A DNA stretch of 64,000 nt from CAZTHK01 sp964613215 (lineage in GTDB: Bacteria; Krumholzibacteriota; Krumholzibacteriia; Krumholzibacteriales; CAZTHK01). The notes under the pieces are model-generated. The model ran no database searches. It had not been told where the DNA came from and saw only the letters and a list, made by a program, of their open reading frames with translations. Numbering within the stretch: the stretch's first letter is position 1; the number at the start of each line of letters is the position of its first letter. The stretch covers positions 101,234 to 165,233 of the forward strand of contig CAZTHK010000005.1 of the NCBI GenBank assembly GCA_964613215.1. The letters are read 5' to 3'. A program made the position numbers and the translations under genes. This document shows positions 1-7,448 of this stretch, one piece after another.

Positions 1-38
1 TTTATTTACAGCAAAATTTTTGAAGGATGAGAGGAATT

Positions 39-2231
39 ATGCCCGGTCTGATTCACAACACCCTGGTTTATCTTTCTCTGTTGATGTTACTGCCGGTCTC
101 TAACGATATAAATAATAGTGGATTGGGCAGGTATCTCTGGAGGGGGGAATACACCAGGGCATTAAGAAAGAGTGATGGTCAGGATAACCGGACCAGGGCA
201 AGGCTGATGTTGATGGCAGGCAGCCCTGATACCGCCTATATTCTACTGGAGGGTGAGGATGACGAGTTCAGGAAGGGCCTGGCTGCATACAGGGCGGAAA
301 AGTACCGTGAGGCACTGGAACATCTCAGCCATCCGGTGGATAACAGTATGCTGGAGGCCTATCGCTATCTTACCAGGGGAAGGATATTTTTCCGCGATTC
401 TCTATATGAAAGTTCCGCAGCAGCTTCGGAAAAGATTCTCCAGAACTATCGCGGCAGCAGGATTGCTCAATCTGAACTTTACGGGGAAGCATGTGACATA
501 CTGGTAACTTCATGTATTAACGCTAGTTATAATAAAGACTTAATAAATTATATCCATAATTATGAATTAATACTATCCCCGCCGGTTAAGATTAAACTCT
601 CCCGTTTCTGCCTGGACCGGGGTATGCCGGAGGAAGCATTCGAACTATACAGACAGGCGGTCAAGGAAGGAACAGGCGGTTCTCCTGTGGATTTAACCGG
701 CAGGCTGGTTCCGAAGTTAAAAGAGTTAAGCAACTCCCGGCTTGCCGGAATAACCTCTGACCTGCTAAAGAACGGACAGCTGGAATCTGCAGGACTGGTT
801 GCAGATATAGTAAAGCAGCGGGGCTCACCCTATCTGGCGGACTATTTAAAGGGAAGAATACTGGAGGAATCCGGAAGGCCGGTCCAGTCAAGCCGGATAT
901 TCAAGAGGCTCTTTAATTCCGGGGCAGATGTGGAATTGAAGAAGGATGCTCTCAACCGGATGTCCAAGATAGCGTACCGGAAGGGTAGGTACGGCAAGGC
1001 GGTAAGATATTACCGCACCTTCGGCATGTACTATCCGGGTGACAGCAGGAGTGTTCGATCTCTTGATATTGCAGCCAGGCTGGAAATTGCACGGGGTAAC
1101 TATGAAAATGCTATACGGATATGGGATAAAATGCCTGCAACGGGAAATAATTCAGCAAGGGTGATGGATGCACACCTCAGCAGTGCCGTTACCTCCTATT
1201 TTATTAATAATAAGCAGAGAGCCTACCGGGTGCTGAAAGACTTATTGGAAAGAACCGGTTATTATGGCAGGGATGCTGTTCTGTACTGGCTTCACCAGAC
1301 CTGTCCGGACAGTGAGAGGGATTACTGGCTTGACAATTTGATCCGTGAATATCCCCGCTCATTTTACTCACGTGCGGCTCAGGGGGGAAAAGATTTATTT
1401 ATTTTCAGCAGGGTTAAGAATACAATCATTGATCTGCAGAGCCTGCACGGGGCCGAGCTGGCCGAAAAAAGTTTTTATGATTCACTGGATACCAGTACTG
1501 ATGGCTCCAGTATCGGGGATAATTATTTATATAAAGCTTACAGATATTTCCTGATAAACGGATTCTACGCCGAGGCCCGCCTTTGTGTGGAATTGCTTAT
1601 GGATATGTTCCTGAACAACCGGGATGCCCTGCTGGAAATTTGCAGGTTTTCCCGCCGGGAAGGGTTCCTCTATCCGGTCCTGTCCATTCTCCATTCGGCC
1701 GAGTTCTACGGTCCGGGCCGGAATATTCCGCAGCATCTTAGGTATCCCATAGCCTACACGGATCTGATCTATGAGAACTGCAGGATCAGAAAGATCCCGC
1801 CAGAACTGGCCATGGCGGTGATAAGAGCAGAGAGCAGTTTCGACCACCGGGCCATATCCCGGGCGGGAGCGCTGGGCTTGATGCAGTTTATGCCGTCTAC
1901 GGCTTACTGGATAGGAGAGAGGATGGGGGATGACGGGGTAAACGGGGAAAGAATATACTCGCCGGAATTCAATATCAGAGCTGGAATATATTACCTGGAT
2001 TATCTGCTGAGCAGAAACGGGGATTCGGTAGTAGCTGCCCTGGCAGCATACAACGCGGGCAATTCCAAGATGTCTCCCTGGAGAAAGAGATTCAGTCCCG
2101 GCAGTAATCCCGTGCTGGCCATAGAGATGATCGGAATAAATGAAACCAGGAATTATGTGAAGAAGGTTCTGAATTTCATGTCAATGTACAGTGCAATTAC
2201 AGGTGCAGAATATGGCCGGGTGGTGCAATGA
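39..2231 (+). CDS. Soluble lytic murein transglycosylase (Slt70-like)
   Basis: Predicted periplasmic enzyme that cleaves the MurNAc-GlcNAc bond of peptidoglycan. A hydrophobic N-terminus (about residues 3-22) reads as a signal peptide. Most of the protein (about 30-560) is helical TPR-like sequence as in Slt70. The C-terminal ~150 residues form the SLT domain: catalytic Glu598 in RAESSFD, then GALGLMQFMPSTA and AALAAYNAGNSK. It has 730 aa, somewhat longer than enterobacterial Slt70. ATG39 is chosen over in-frame ATG27 because AGAGG (30-34) is spaced 4 nt before it, while ATG27 directly abuts its only purine run. The stop overlaps the next start as ATGA, so the two genes are probably translationally coupled. 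The family call is firm; the biological role among several possible lytic transglycosylases is not. Confidence 0.9.
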   Translation: MPGLIHNTLVYLSLLMLLPVSNDINNSGLGRYLWRGEYTRALRKSDGQDNRTRARLMLMAGSPDTAYILLEGEDDEFRKGLAAYRAEKYREALEHLSHPVDNSMLEAYRYLTRGRIFFRDSLYESSAAASEKILQNYRGSRIAQSELYGEACDILVTSCINASYNKDLINYIHNYELILSPPVKIKLSRFCLDRGMPEEAFELYRQAVKEGTGGSPVDLTGRLVPKLKELSNSRLAGITSDLLKNGQLESAGLVADIVKQRGSPYLADYLKGRILEESGRPVQSSRIFKRLFNSGADVELKKDALNRMSKIAYRKGRYGKAVRYYRTFGMYYPGDSRSVRSLDIAARLEIARGNYENAIRIWDKMPATGNNSARVMDAHLSSAVTSYFINNKQRAYRVLKDLLERTGYYGRDAVLYWLHQTCPDSERDYWLDNLIREYPRSFYSRAAQGGKDLFIFSRVKNTIIDLQSLHGAELAEKSFYDSLDTSTDGSSIGDNYLYKAYRYFLINGFYAEARLCVELLMDMFLNNRDALLEICRFSRREGFLYPVLSILHSAEFYGPGRNIPQHLRYPIAYTDLIYENCRIRKIPPELAMAVIRAESSFDHRAISRAGALGLMQFMPSTAYWIGERMGDDGVNGERIYSPEFNIRAGIYYLDYLLSRNGDSVVAALAAYNAGNSKMSPWRKRFSPGSNPVLAIEMIGINETRNYVKKVLNFMSMYSAITGAEYGRVVQ

Positions 2232-3574
2232 AATTAAAGATCATTATTATCATAGTGGCGGCCCTGCTGATGGTACTGTTAATCAGGGGGGGTGCCAGAA
2301 CCGGAACCACCCTGATTAACCCCCCCTGGAACCATTGCCTGGGACTTGATAAGGTAACCCAGTTTCATCTGAACCTCTACTCCTGCTACCGGGAAAAGTT
2401 CCACGACCCCAGGGGACTCTTCTGTACCAAGCTCATCTGTGAAGATGATACTTCCACCAACCATGATGATGATGAACTGACCGTATTCGGCCTTAACAGT
2501 GGGAACAGCGAGCTTATATACAACCGGGGGATGACCTCTATCAATGTGGTGGGGAAAGAGGGGGATGGCGAGATTGACCTTGATCATCCGCTGGATATCA
2601 GCGGAGACAGCAGAGGAAATATCTATATTGCCGATACTGGAAATAACAGGATAATTCATCTTGAATATTCGGGGGGCGAGGTTGAATTGGCGGGGGTTCT
2701 GGGAGAGGATTACCTCCACCATCCATCATCGTTATCCTGCAGCGGAGATTTAATCTATGTGGCGGATACCGGCAATGACCGGATCGCAGTAATTAACCGG
2801 CAGGGTGAACTGACGGAAACTGTAGATCTCCGGGGCAAAAATATGAGATTACAGGCCCCCACTGCCATAGAGGTGATTTCAAGGGGGGATGATTGGCTTT
2901 ACTATGAGGACTATTTTATTGCCCTCATCGACAGTTCGGGACAGAGGCTCTGGAAGTTAGATAATAATGGCGGGATACTGGGAATTGCCTATCACAGCAA
3001 ACTCGGCTCGGGTACCTTTTCCCACCTGGATATAGACTATTATGGTAATATCTATGTTACCGATACCGTACAGAACAGGATCCACAAATTCGACAGGCAC
3101 CTTAATTACCTGGTCGCTATAGGGGAAAGAGACCGGATAGAACTTGATCAGCCCAGGGGAATTTCCATATACCGGAGGTTTGGTCAGGTGTTCGTATCCG
3201 AGAGATCCGGGGCCCGGTACTTCTGGGTGGGAACCGATATAATCAGATTGGTGGCAGAAAGTATTGCAGTGGATCAGAAATCGGGCAGATGTATTGTCGA
3301 TATTTCTTTTATATTAACAGAGCATTCCTATGTCTCCATGTGGCTGGAGAGTAAAGGGGGAGAAAAGATGCTGGAGCTTCTTTCTGATTATCTGTTTCCC
3401 CCCGGTTGCATAAAAAAGAGGATCGAGGTGACCTCTCCCGAATTGCAACAAATTGGAAGACAAAAGATTAGAGTTGTGGTCACAGCCAAGCCTACCTACT
3501 CATCCCATTCATACTGCACTATCGAAAAGAGAAGCAACCTGTTACAACCTGTTCATACGATCTCCGGCAGGTAA
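2228..3574 (+). CDS. NHL-repeat beta-propeller protein with N-terminal membrane anchor
   Basis: Residues 2-20 are a strongly hydrophobic segment after Met-Lys-Leu-Lys, so the protein is exported or anchored with its bulk outside the cytoplasm. At least four NHL-type blades are visible, with signatures such as GNIYIADTGNNRIIHLEYSG, LIYVADTGNDRIAVINRQG and GNIYVTDTVQNRIHKFDR, followed by a blade reading GQVFVSERSGARY. The last ~120 residues form a separate beta-rich region I cannot name. NHL propellers usually bind proteins or ligands; no catalytic motif is seen. The gene overlaps the upstream lytic transglycosylase by 4 nt, which suggests a shared envelope task. The specific function is unknown. 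Confidence 0.75.
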   Translation: MKLKIIIIIVAALLMVLLIRGGARTGTTLINPPWNHCLGLDKVTQFHLNLYSCYREKFHDPRGLFCTKLICEDDTSTNHDDDELTVFGLNSGNSELIYNRGMTSINVVGKEGDGEIDLDHPLDISGDSRGNIYIADTGNNRIIHLEYSGGEVELAGVLGEDYLHHPSSLSCSGDLIYVADTGNDRIAVINRQGELTETVDLRGKNMRLQAPTAIEVISRGDDWLYYEDYFIALIDSSGQRLWKLDNNGGILGIAYHSKLGSGTFSHLDIDYYGNIYVTDTVQNRIHKFDRHLNYLVAIGERDRIELDQPRGISIYRRFGQVFVSERSGARYFWVGTDIIRLVAESIAVDQKSGRCIVDISFILTEHSYVSMWLESKGGEKMLELLSDYLFPPGCIKKRIEVTSPELQQIGRQKIRVVVTAKPTYSSHSYCTIEKRSNLLQPVHTISGR

Positions 3575-3579
3575 TTATT

Positions 3580-3595
3580 TGGCCTGCTAATTGCT
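3580..3595 (+). promoter_or_regulatory. Candidate sigma-54 (-24/-12) promoter
   Basis: The stretch TTGGCCTGCTAATTGCT ending at 3595 matches the RpoN pattern YTGGC..G-N4-TTGCW, with GG and GC twelve bases apart. Predicted transcription start is near 3606, giving a leader of about 55 nt to the TPR gene at 3661. It is intergenic and correctly oriented. No activator gene is adjacent. The pattern is expected about once by chance in both strands of 64 kb, so the call is tentative. Confidence 0.4.
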
Positions 3596-3660
3596 TCAGA
3601 AATTAGTGTAATGCACCCATATTCTATATTAGTCATTTATCGGTTAAAGGGAGATTGGAA

Positions 3661-4587
3661 ATGTTTCTAGACAGATTCCTTCGATTTTTTCCCAGGAGCT
3701 ACTATAAGAACGCTTTAAAATCATTTAACCGGGGTGATTACAAGCGTGCCTGCAGGATGTTTGAAAGGTACATAGATAAACATGAGGAAAACAGGATCAG
3801 GGATGAAGCAATGCTGAGAATGTACATAGTAGAGGCATATTTTCAGTATGGCAAGGAATCGATATCCAAGGGGAAGTATGAAGAGTCAGCGGGAGCCCTG
3901 GAGAGGGCCCTGAAATATGAGCCTGATTACGCGGATATAAGAGCCACCCTGGGCAATGTGTATTTTGAGCTGGGAAAACTGGACAGGGCCAAGGAACAAT
4001 ACCGGAATGCACTGGAAATCAATCCCTTCTACTTCAAGGCCAGGGTTATGCTGGCCAAAGTTTACTTTTCCAGGGAGGAATATGAACGCTGCAACCAGGA
4101 GTTGGAGAACAGCCTGTCCGCCGCTCCGGCCTTCTATGTAAATAAGATAAATCAGCTTATAGAAATTATCAAAGATAGAGGTTCCTTCGAAGAGAGTGAC
4201 TGGATATTCCAGAGTCTGCTGGAGGAGAAACCATCATCAGCCCAGGTAAGCAAACAGATGGCTCTGGATGCCATACAGCAGGGGGATATGGACTTTGCCC
4301 TCTCCGAGCTCAGAAAAGCGGTTAAGGCATACCCGAATTTTCCGGATCTACATAATCTTCTGGGAATTGCTTACGGAAACAAGGGCATGAATGATGATGC
4401 TATCATGGAATTTGAAAAGGCGTTGAAGATTCATCCCGGTTATCTTAAGGCAAGAGTCAACCTGGCCCTGATGCACTATGAGAAGGGATGCAGGGAAGAG
4501 GCGGTGAAAAACCTGGAGAAGGTACTGGAGCTTGATTCTTCCAACATACTGGCCAGGAATATCATGGATGAACTTCAGCCGGTTTAA
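3661..4587 (+). CDS. TPR-repeat protein
   Basis: 308-aa protein made almost entirely of tetratricopeptide repeats. The clearest are around residues 60-150 (YEESAGALERALKYEPDYAD; LGNVYFELGKLDRAKEQYRN) and 210-300 (AIMEFEKALKIHPGYLKARV; CREEAVKNLEKVLELDSSN). No signal peptide is seen, so it is probably cytoplasmic or peripheral. ATG3661 is chosen over in-frame TTG3655 because AGGGAG (3648-3653) is 7 nt from the ATG and only 1 nt from the TTG. The next gene, also TPR-containing, begins 15 nt downstream, so the pair is likely co-transcribed, possibly from a sigma-54-like site at 3580. It is probably a protein-interaction scaffold; the partner is unknown. Confidence 0.8.
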   Translation: MFLDRFLRFFPRSYYKNALKSFNRGDYKRACRMFERYIDKHEENRIRDEAMLRMYIVEAYFQYGKESISKGKYEESAGALERALKYEPDYADIRATLGNVYFELGKLDRAKEQYRNALEINPFYFKARVMLAKVYFSREEYERCNQELENSLSAAPAFYVNKINQLIEIIKDRGSFEESDWIFQSLLEEKPSSAQVSKQMALDAIQQGDMDFALSELRKAVKAYPNFPDLHNLLGIAYGNKGMNDDAIMEFEKALKIHPGYLKARVNLALMHYEKGCREEAVKNLEKVLELDSSNILARNIMDELQPV

Positions 4588-4602
4588 AAAAGGGGAATCA
4601 AC

Positions 4603-5280
4603 GTGGATACAGATTACTATGCTGTACTGGATCTCTGGCCGTCAGCGTCGATAGAAGAGATCAAGAAGAAGTATTTCAAGCTCGCCAAGTTGTACCATCC
4701 CGATGTAGCCGGTGATACCGAGGAGAACCGGCAGCAATTCAAAAAGATAAATGAAGCCTTCACCATATTGAGTGATCCCGGTAAGAGGCGGGAATATGAT
4801 GAAATACTCAGGAGGAGCAAACGTAATTCCGGAGATTCATCAGCCATGAAGGAGGAAAACAGGCGTTCCGCATCACTTGCATATAAACAGGCCCGGGCGG
4901 CCATGAAGGAGAAGCGGTTCAATAAGGCTTCCATCCTGCTTAAATCAGCGGTGAAGTACGATGAGAATAATCCGGAGTATAACAGCTGGTACGGATACTG
5001 TCTGGCCATGAATCACGGCAATCTCCATATTGCCAGGGATGCCTGTAAGAAAGCTGTTCAGATGGAATTCTACAATCCGGTATACCACGCCAATCTGGGG
5101 CTGGTTTACTTCAAGGCGGGATTGAAGAACCTGGCGGTCAAGCACTTCGGTGAAGCACTCAAATGGGACCGGGACAATCCTCTGGCAAACAAATATATGA
5201 GCAAGCTGGAAGGCAGTGATTATATCAGCGAGGGACCAATCGACAAGCTTGTATCTGCGGTAAGGAATATATTCTCATGA
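4603..5280 (+). CDS. J-domain (DnaJ-like) protein with C-terminal TPRs
   Basis: Residues 4-68 are a canonical J domain: DYYAVLDLWPSASIEEIKKK, the His32-Pro33-Asp34 motif needed to stimulate Hsp70 ATPase, and INEAFTILSDPGKRREYDEI. There is no Gly/Phe region and no DnaJ zinc domain. Residues about 85-215 carry three TPR-like units (for example NPVYHANLGLVYFKAGLKNL). The protein is therefore a specialised co-chaperone rather than the general DnaJ. The start is GTG4603 with AGGGG 7 nt upstream. It follows the TPR gene by 15 nt. It probably recruits DnaK to a client or complex encoded nearby; that link is inference. Confidence 0.85.
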   Translation: MDTDYYAVLDLWPSASIEEIKKKYFKLAKLYHPDVAGDTEENRQQFKKINEAFTILSDPGKRREYDEILRRSKRNSGDSSAMKEENRRSASLAYKQARAAMKEKRFNKASILLKSAVKYDENNPEYNSWYGYCLAMNHGNLHIARDACKKAVQMEFYNPVYHANLGLVYFKAGLKNLAVKHFGEALKWDRDNPLANKYMSKLEGSDYISEGPIDKLVSAVRNIFS

Positions 5281-5353
5281 CCGGGGCTATTATCCTTTAG
5301 GATCTATCCTCAAAATTTTACGGCAATTACACCGGATTAACCGCACTATTGAG

Positions 5354-5383
5354 TTGAGGCTGTTTTTACCTGTAAATTATTAT
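5354..5383 (+). promoter_or_regulatory. Candidate sigma-70 promoter for the PQQ-propeller gene
   Basis: TTGAGG at 5354-5359 and TATTAT at 5378-5383 are separated by 18 bp. Predicted transcription start is about 5390, which coincides with the most upstream possible TTG codon of the next gene and so favours the ATG at 5432. Confidence 0.5.
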
Positions 5384-5431
5384 TGATTTTTGCAGCCTCA
5401 CCGGCTAACCTGTGCTATTGAGGTGGTTCCG

Positions 5432-7357
5432 ATGGATAGAACGGCATTTGTATTATATGGTAAAAAAAGCACCCGGGAGGAGCTGGTATATCACGAGGTT
5501 CCCCGCAGGAGGATGAACGATGAGCTGTTCCTCTTCTTCAAGGCGGGCAGTCACGCTTACGAAGATTTCTACGGAGAACTTTTCAGAAAGGCAATTTCTA
5601 CTTCCCGTATGGGTCATCCCCTTAATTACTTTTCAAGGTTTATTAAGCATCTGAGGGAACATATCGAAGATTATCAGGAGGTGGGGGAGGTACTGGGAAA
5701 GGATTCCCAGATGCTGATTCTGCTCCGCAAGGGAACCCAGGGTTATATCCTCCACGGAAGAGACTCTGAGATTATTCACCGCCATTCAGAGTCCAGCAGA
5801 ACCGGCTCATTTTTTACCCTTCCCTCAGTGAAAGAGATATCACTATCCGATTCAACCGATCAGGCGGAACTGTTTTCCCGGTCTATCGAAGAGCACATGG
5901 CACTTCACAGATTCGAGCTTACCGAGGGGAAGCATACCATAGCTTTTCTTCCCTCCAAGGAATTCCTGATGAGGCACCGGGAGAGTCTGGAGAATTCGAT
6001 ATTCTTTCCCTCCTTCGAGCCACCTGTGGAGGGGAGCGTTACTCTCGATATCGACGGAGCAATTCCGGTTATACACTGGTCCAACATACCTTCGACGGTG
6101 GAGCGGGAGCAGCCTGAAGGTGCGGGCGGATTTATCAGTAGGATTCCCCTGCCCCTGGGGATTGGACTGGCAACCACTGTAATAGCACTGATCCTGCTGT
6201 TCGGTCCGTGGAGCCGCCGGAATGAAGGGGGAAGGGTTGATAATACCGGATCGGAGATTCTGATGTCGGCGGAGGACCAATCCGGCGAGGAGAGTGGTGA
6301 TGAGGTGATAATGGAGGAGGATGAGGGGGAGAGTATGCAAAAATCAACACCGGGGGATAACCTGAAATTCAGGGAGATCACCGTGTCTCTGAAGGAATCG
6401 TGGAAGAAGGGTTTCCCCATGCCGGTAACCTCATCCCCCTGCATCTGCGGGGGGGCGGTTTTTTTCGGTTGCAGAGACGGAAATATGTACTCGTATACCC
6501 TGGATGGAGATATGAGGTGGGAATCCCAGACGGGAGCTGGTATAGGCGCTTCACCTGCATGTTCGGATGACAGGGTGGTCGGGGCTAACTATGACGGAGA
6601 CATATTCTGTCTGGATGTTGAAACCGGAAAGAGACTATGGGTCCATTCATCCGGAGAGGAAATAAGGAGCTCTGTCAGGATTCACCATGATCATGTTATT
6701 GCAGCCACCATGGAGGGCGCTGTTATCGATTTGGATATGAAATCCGGAGAGGTCAGGTGGAGAAAGGTGTCGGGAAATGAGATTTGGGCGACTTCGGCGG
6801 TAGGAGATAAATATATCGTAGTAGCTTCCAGGGGTGGGAAATTGTCCCGGCTGGATTACAAGGGCAGACTTGAATGGGAGGTTGATGTGGATGCGGAAAT
6901 AAGGTCCAGCCCTCTGTGTATCCCGGAAAATGATATGGTAATTTTCGGTTCGGAGGACGGTTATATCAATGCCTACTCACTTTCGGAGGGTAGGAGAAAC
7001 TGGGCCTTTTCCACCGGAAGCCCCGTGAATGGCTCGCCGGAACATCAGGGAGAGCTTATATACATAGGATCGGAAGATGGTTATATCTATGCCATGGGGC
7101 TGGATGGGAATATGATATGGAGAAGGAATCTGGGAGGAGCAATTCTCAGCAAGCCGGCGGTAATAGATGGTAAAGTATATACCACCACATACAGCTCAAA
7201 ACTGGCTGCTCTGGATACCAGGAATGGAGAGGTGGTAAGTGTGTTCAAAACCTCCTCCAGGCTGTACTCATCGCCCGGGGTTAAAGGTGGTACTCTATTT
7301 TTCGGTTCCATGGGGGGAATGTTTTACGCAGTTAATCTATATGGCGAAAAGTTATAA
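5432..7357 (+). CDS. Membrane-anchored PQQ-like beta-propeller protein with degenerate PP2C-like N-terminus
   Basis: 641-aa protein in three parts. Residues 1-235 have the spacing and some local patterns of a PP2C/SpoIIE-type phosphatase fold (a GKDSQMLILLRKG strand, LTEGKHTIAFLPSKEF) but lack the metal-binding Asp motifs, so this resemblance is weak. About 238-260 is a single transmembrane helix (IPLPLGIGLATTVIALILLF). After an acidic linker, residues about 340-640 form a PQQ/BamB-like propeller with repeated units such as GDIFCLDVETGKRLW and GYIYAMGLDGNMIWRRN. The likely topology puts the propeller outside the cytoplasm. ATG5432 has AGGTGG 5 nt upstream; the alternative TTG5390 has no ribosome binding site. 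No enzymatic residues are recognised, and sensing or assembly is the likely role. Confidence 0.7.
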   Translation: MDRTAFVLYGKKSTREELVYHEVPRRRMNDELFLFFKAGSHAYEDFYGELFRKAISTSRMGHPLNYFSRFIKHLREHIEDYQEVGEVLGKDSQMLILLRKGTQGYILHGRDSEIIHRHSESSRTGSFFTLPSVKEISLSDSTDQAELFSRSIEEHMALHRFELTEGKHTIAFLPSKEFLMRHRESLENSIFFPSFEPPVEGSVTLDIDGAIPVIHWSNIPSTVEREQPEGAGGFISRIPLPLGIGLATTVIALILLFGPWSRRNEGGRVDNTGSEILMSAEDQSGEESGDEVIMEEDEGESMQKSTPGDNLKFREITVSLKESWKKGFPMPVTSSPCICGGAVFFGCRDGNMYSYTLDGDMRWESQTGAGIGASPACSDDRVVGANYDGDIFCLDVETGKRLWVHSSGEEIRSSVRIHHDHVIAATMEGAVIDLDMKSGEVRWRKVSGNEIWATSAVGDKYIVVASRGGKLSRLDYKGRLEWEVDVDAEIRSSPLCIPENDMVIFGSEDGYINAYSLSEGRRNWAFSTGSPVNGSPEHQGELIYIGSEDGYIYAMGLDGNMIWRRNLGGAILSKPAVIDGKVYTTTYSSKLAALDTRNGEVVSVFKTSSRLYSSPGVKGGTLFFGSMGGMFYAVNLYGEKL

Positions 7358-7396
7358 CCTTATCAGTCACCGGTTTTTTCCTGAAATCCAATACAC

Positions 7397-7425
7397 TTGC
7401 TAAGAAACACATATTTTGTTATTTT
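7397..7425 (+). promoter_or_regulatory. Candidate sigma-70 promoter for secA
   Basis: TTGCTA at 7397-7402, 17-bp spacer, TATTTT at 7420-7425. The predicted start is near 7432, just before the GGAGG ribosome binding site (7437-7441). Confidence 0.55.
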
Positions 7426-7448
7426 GCCTTCGAGTCGGAGGTTGAATT

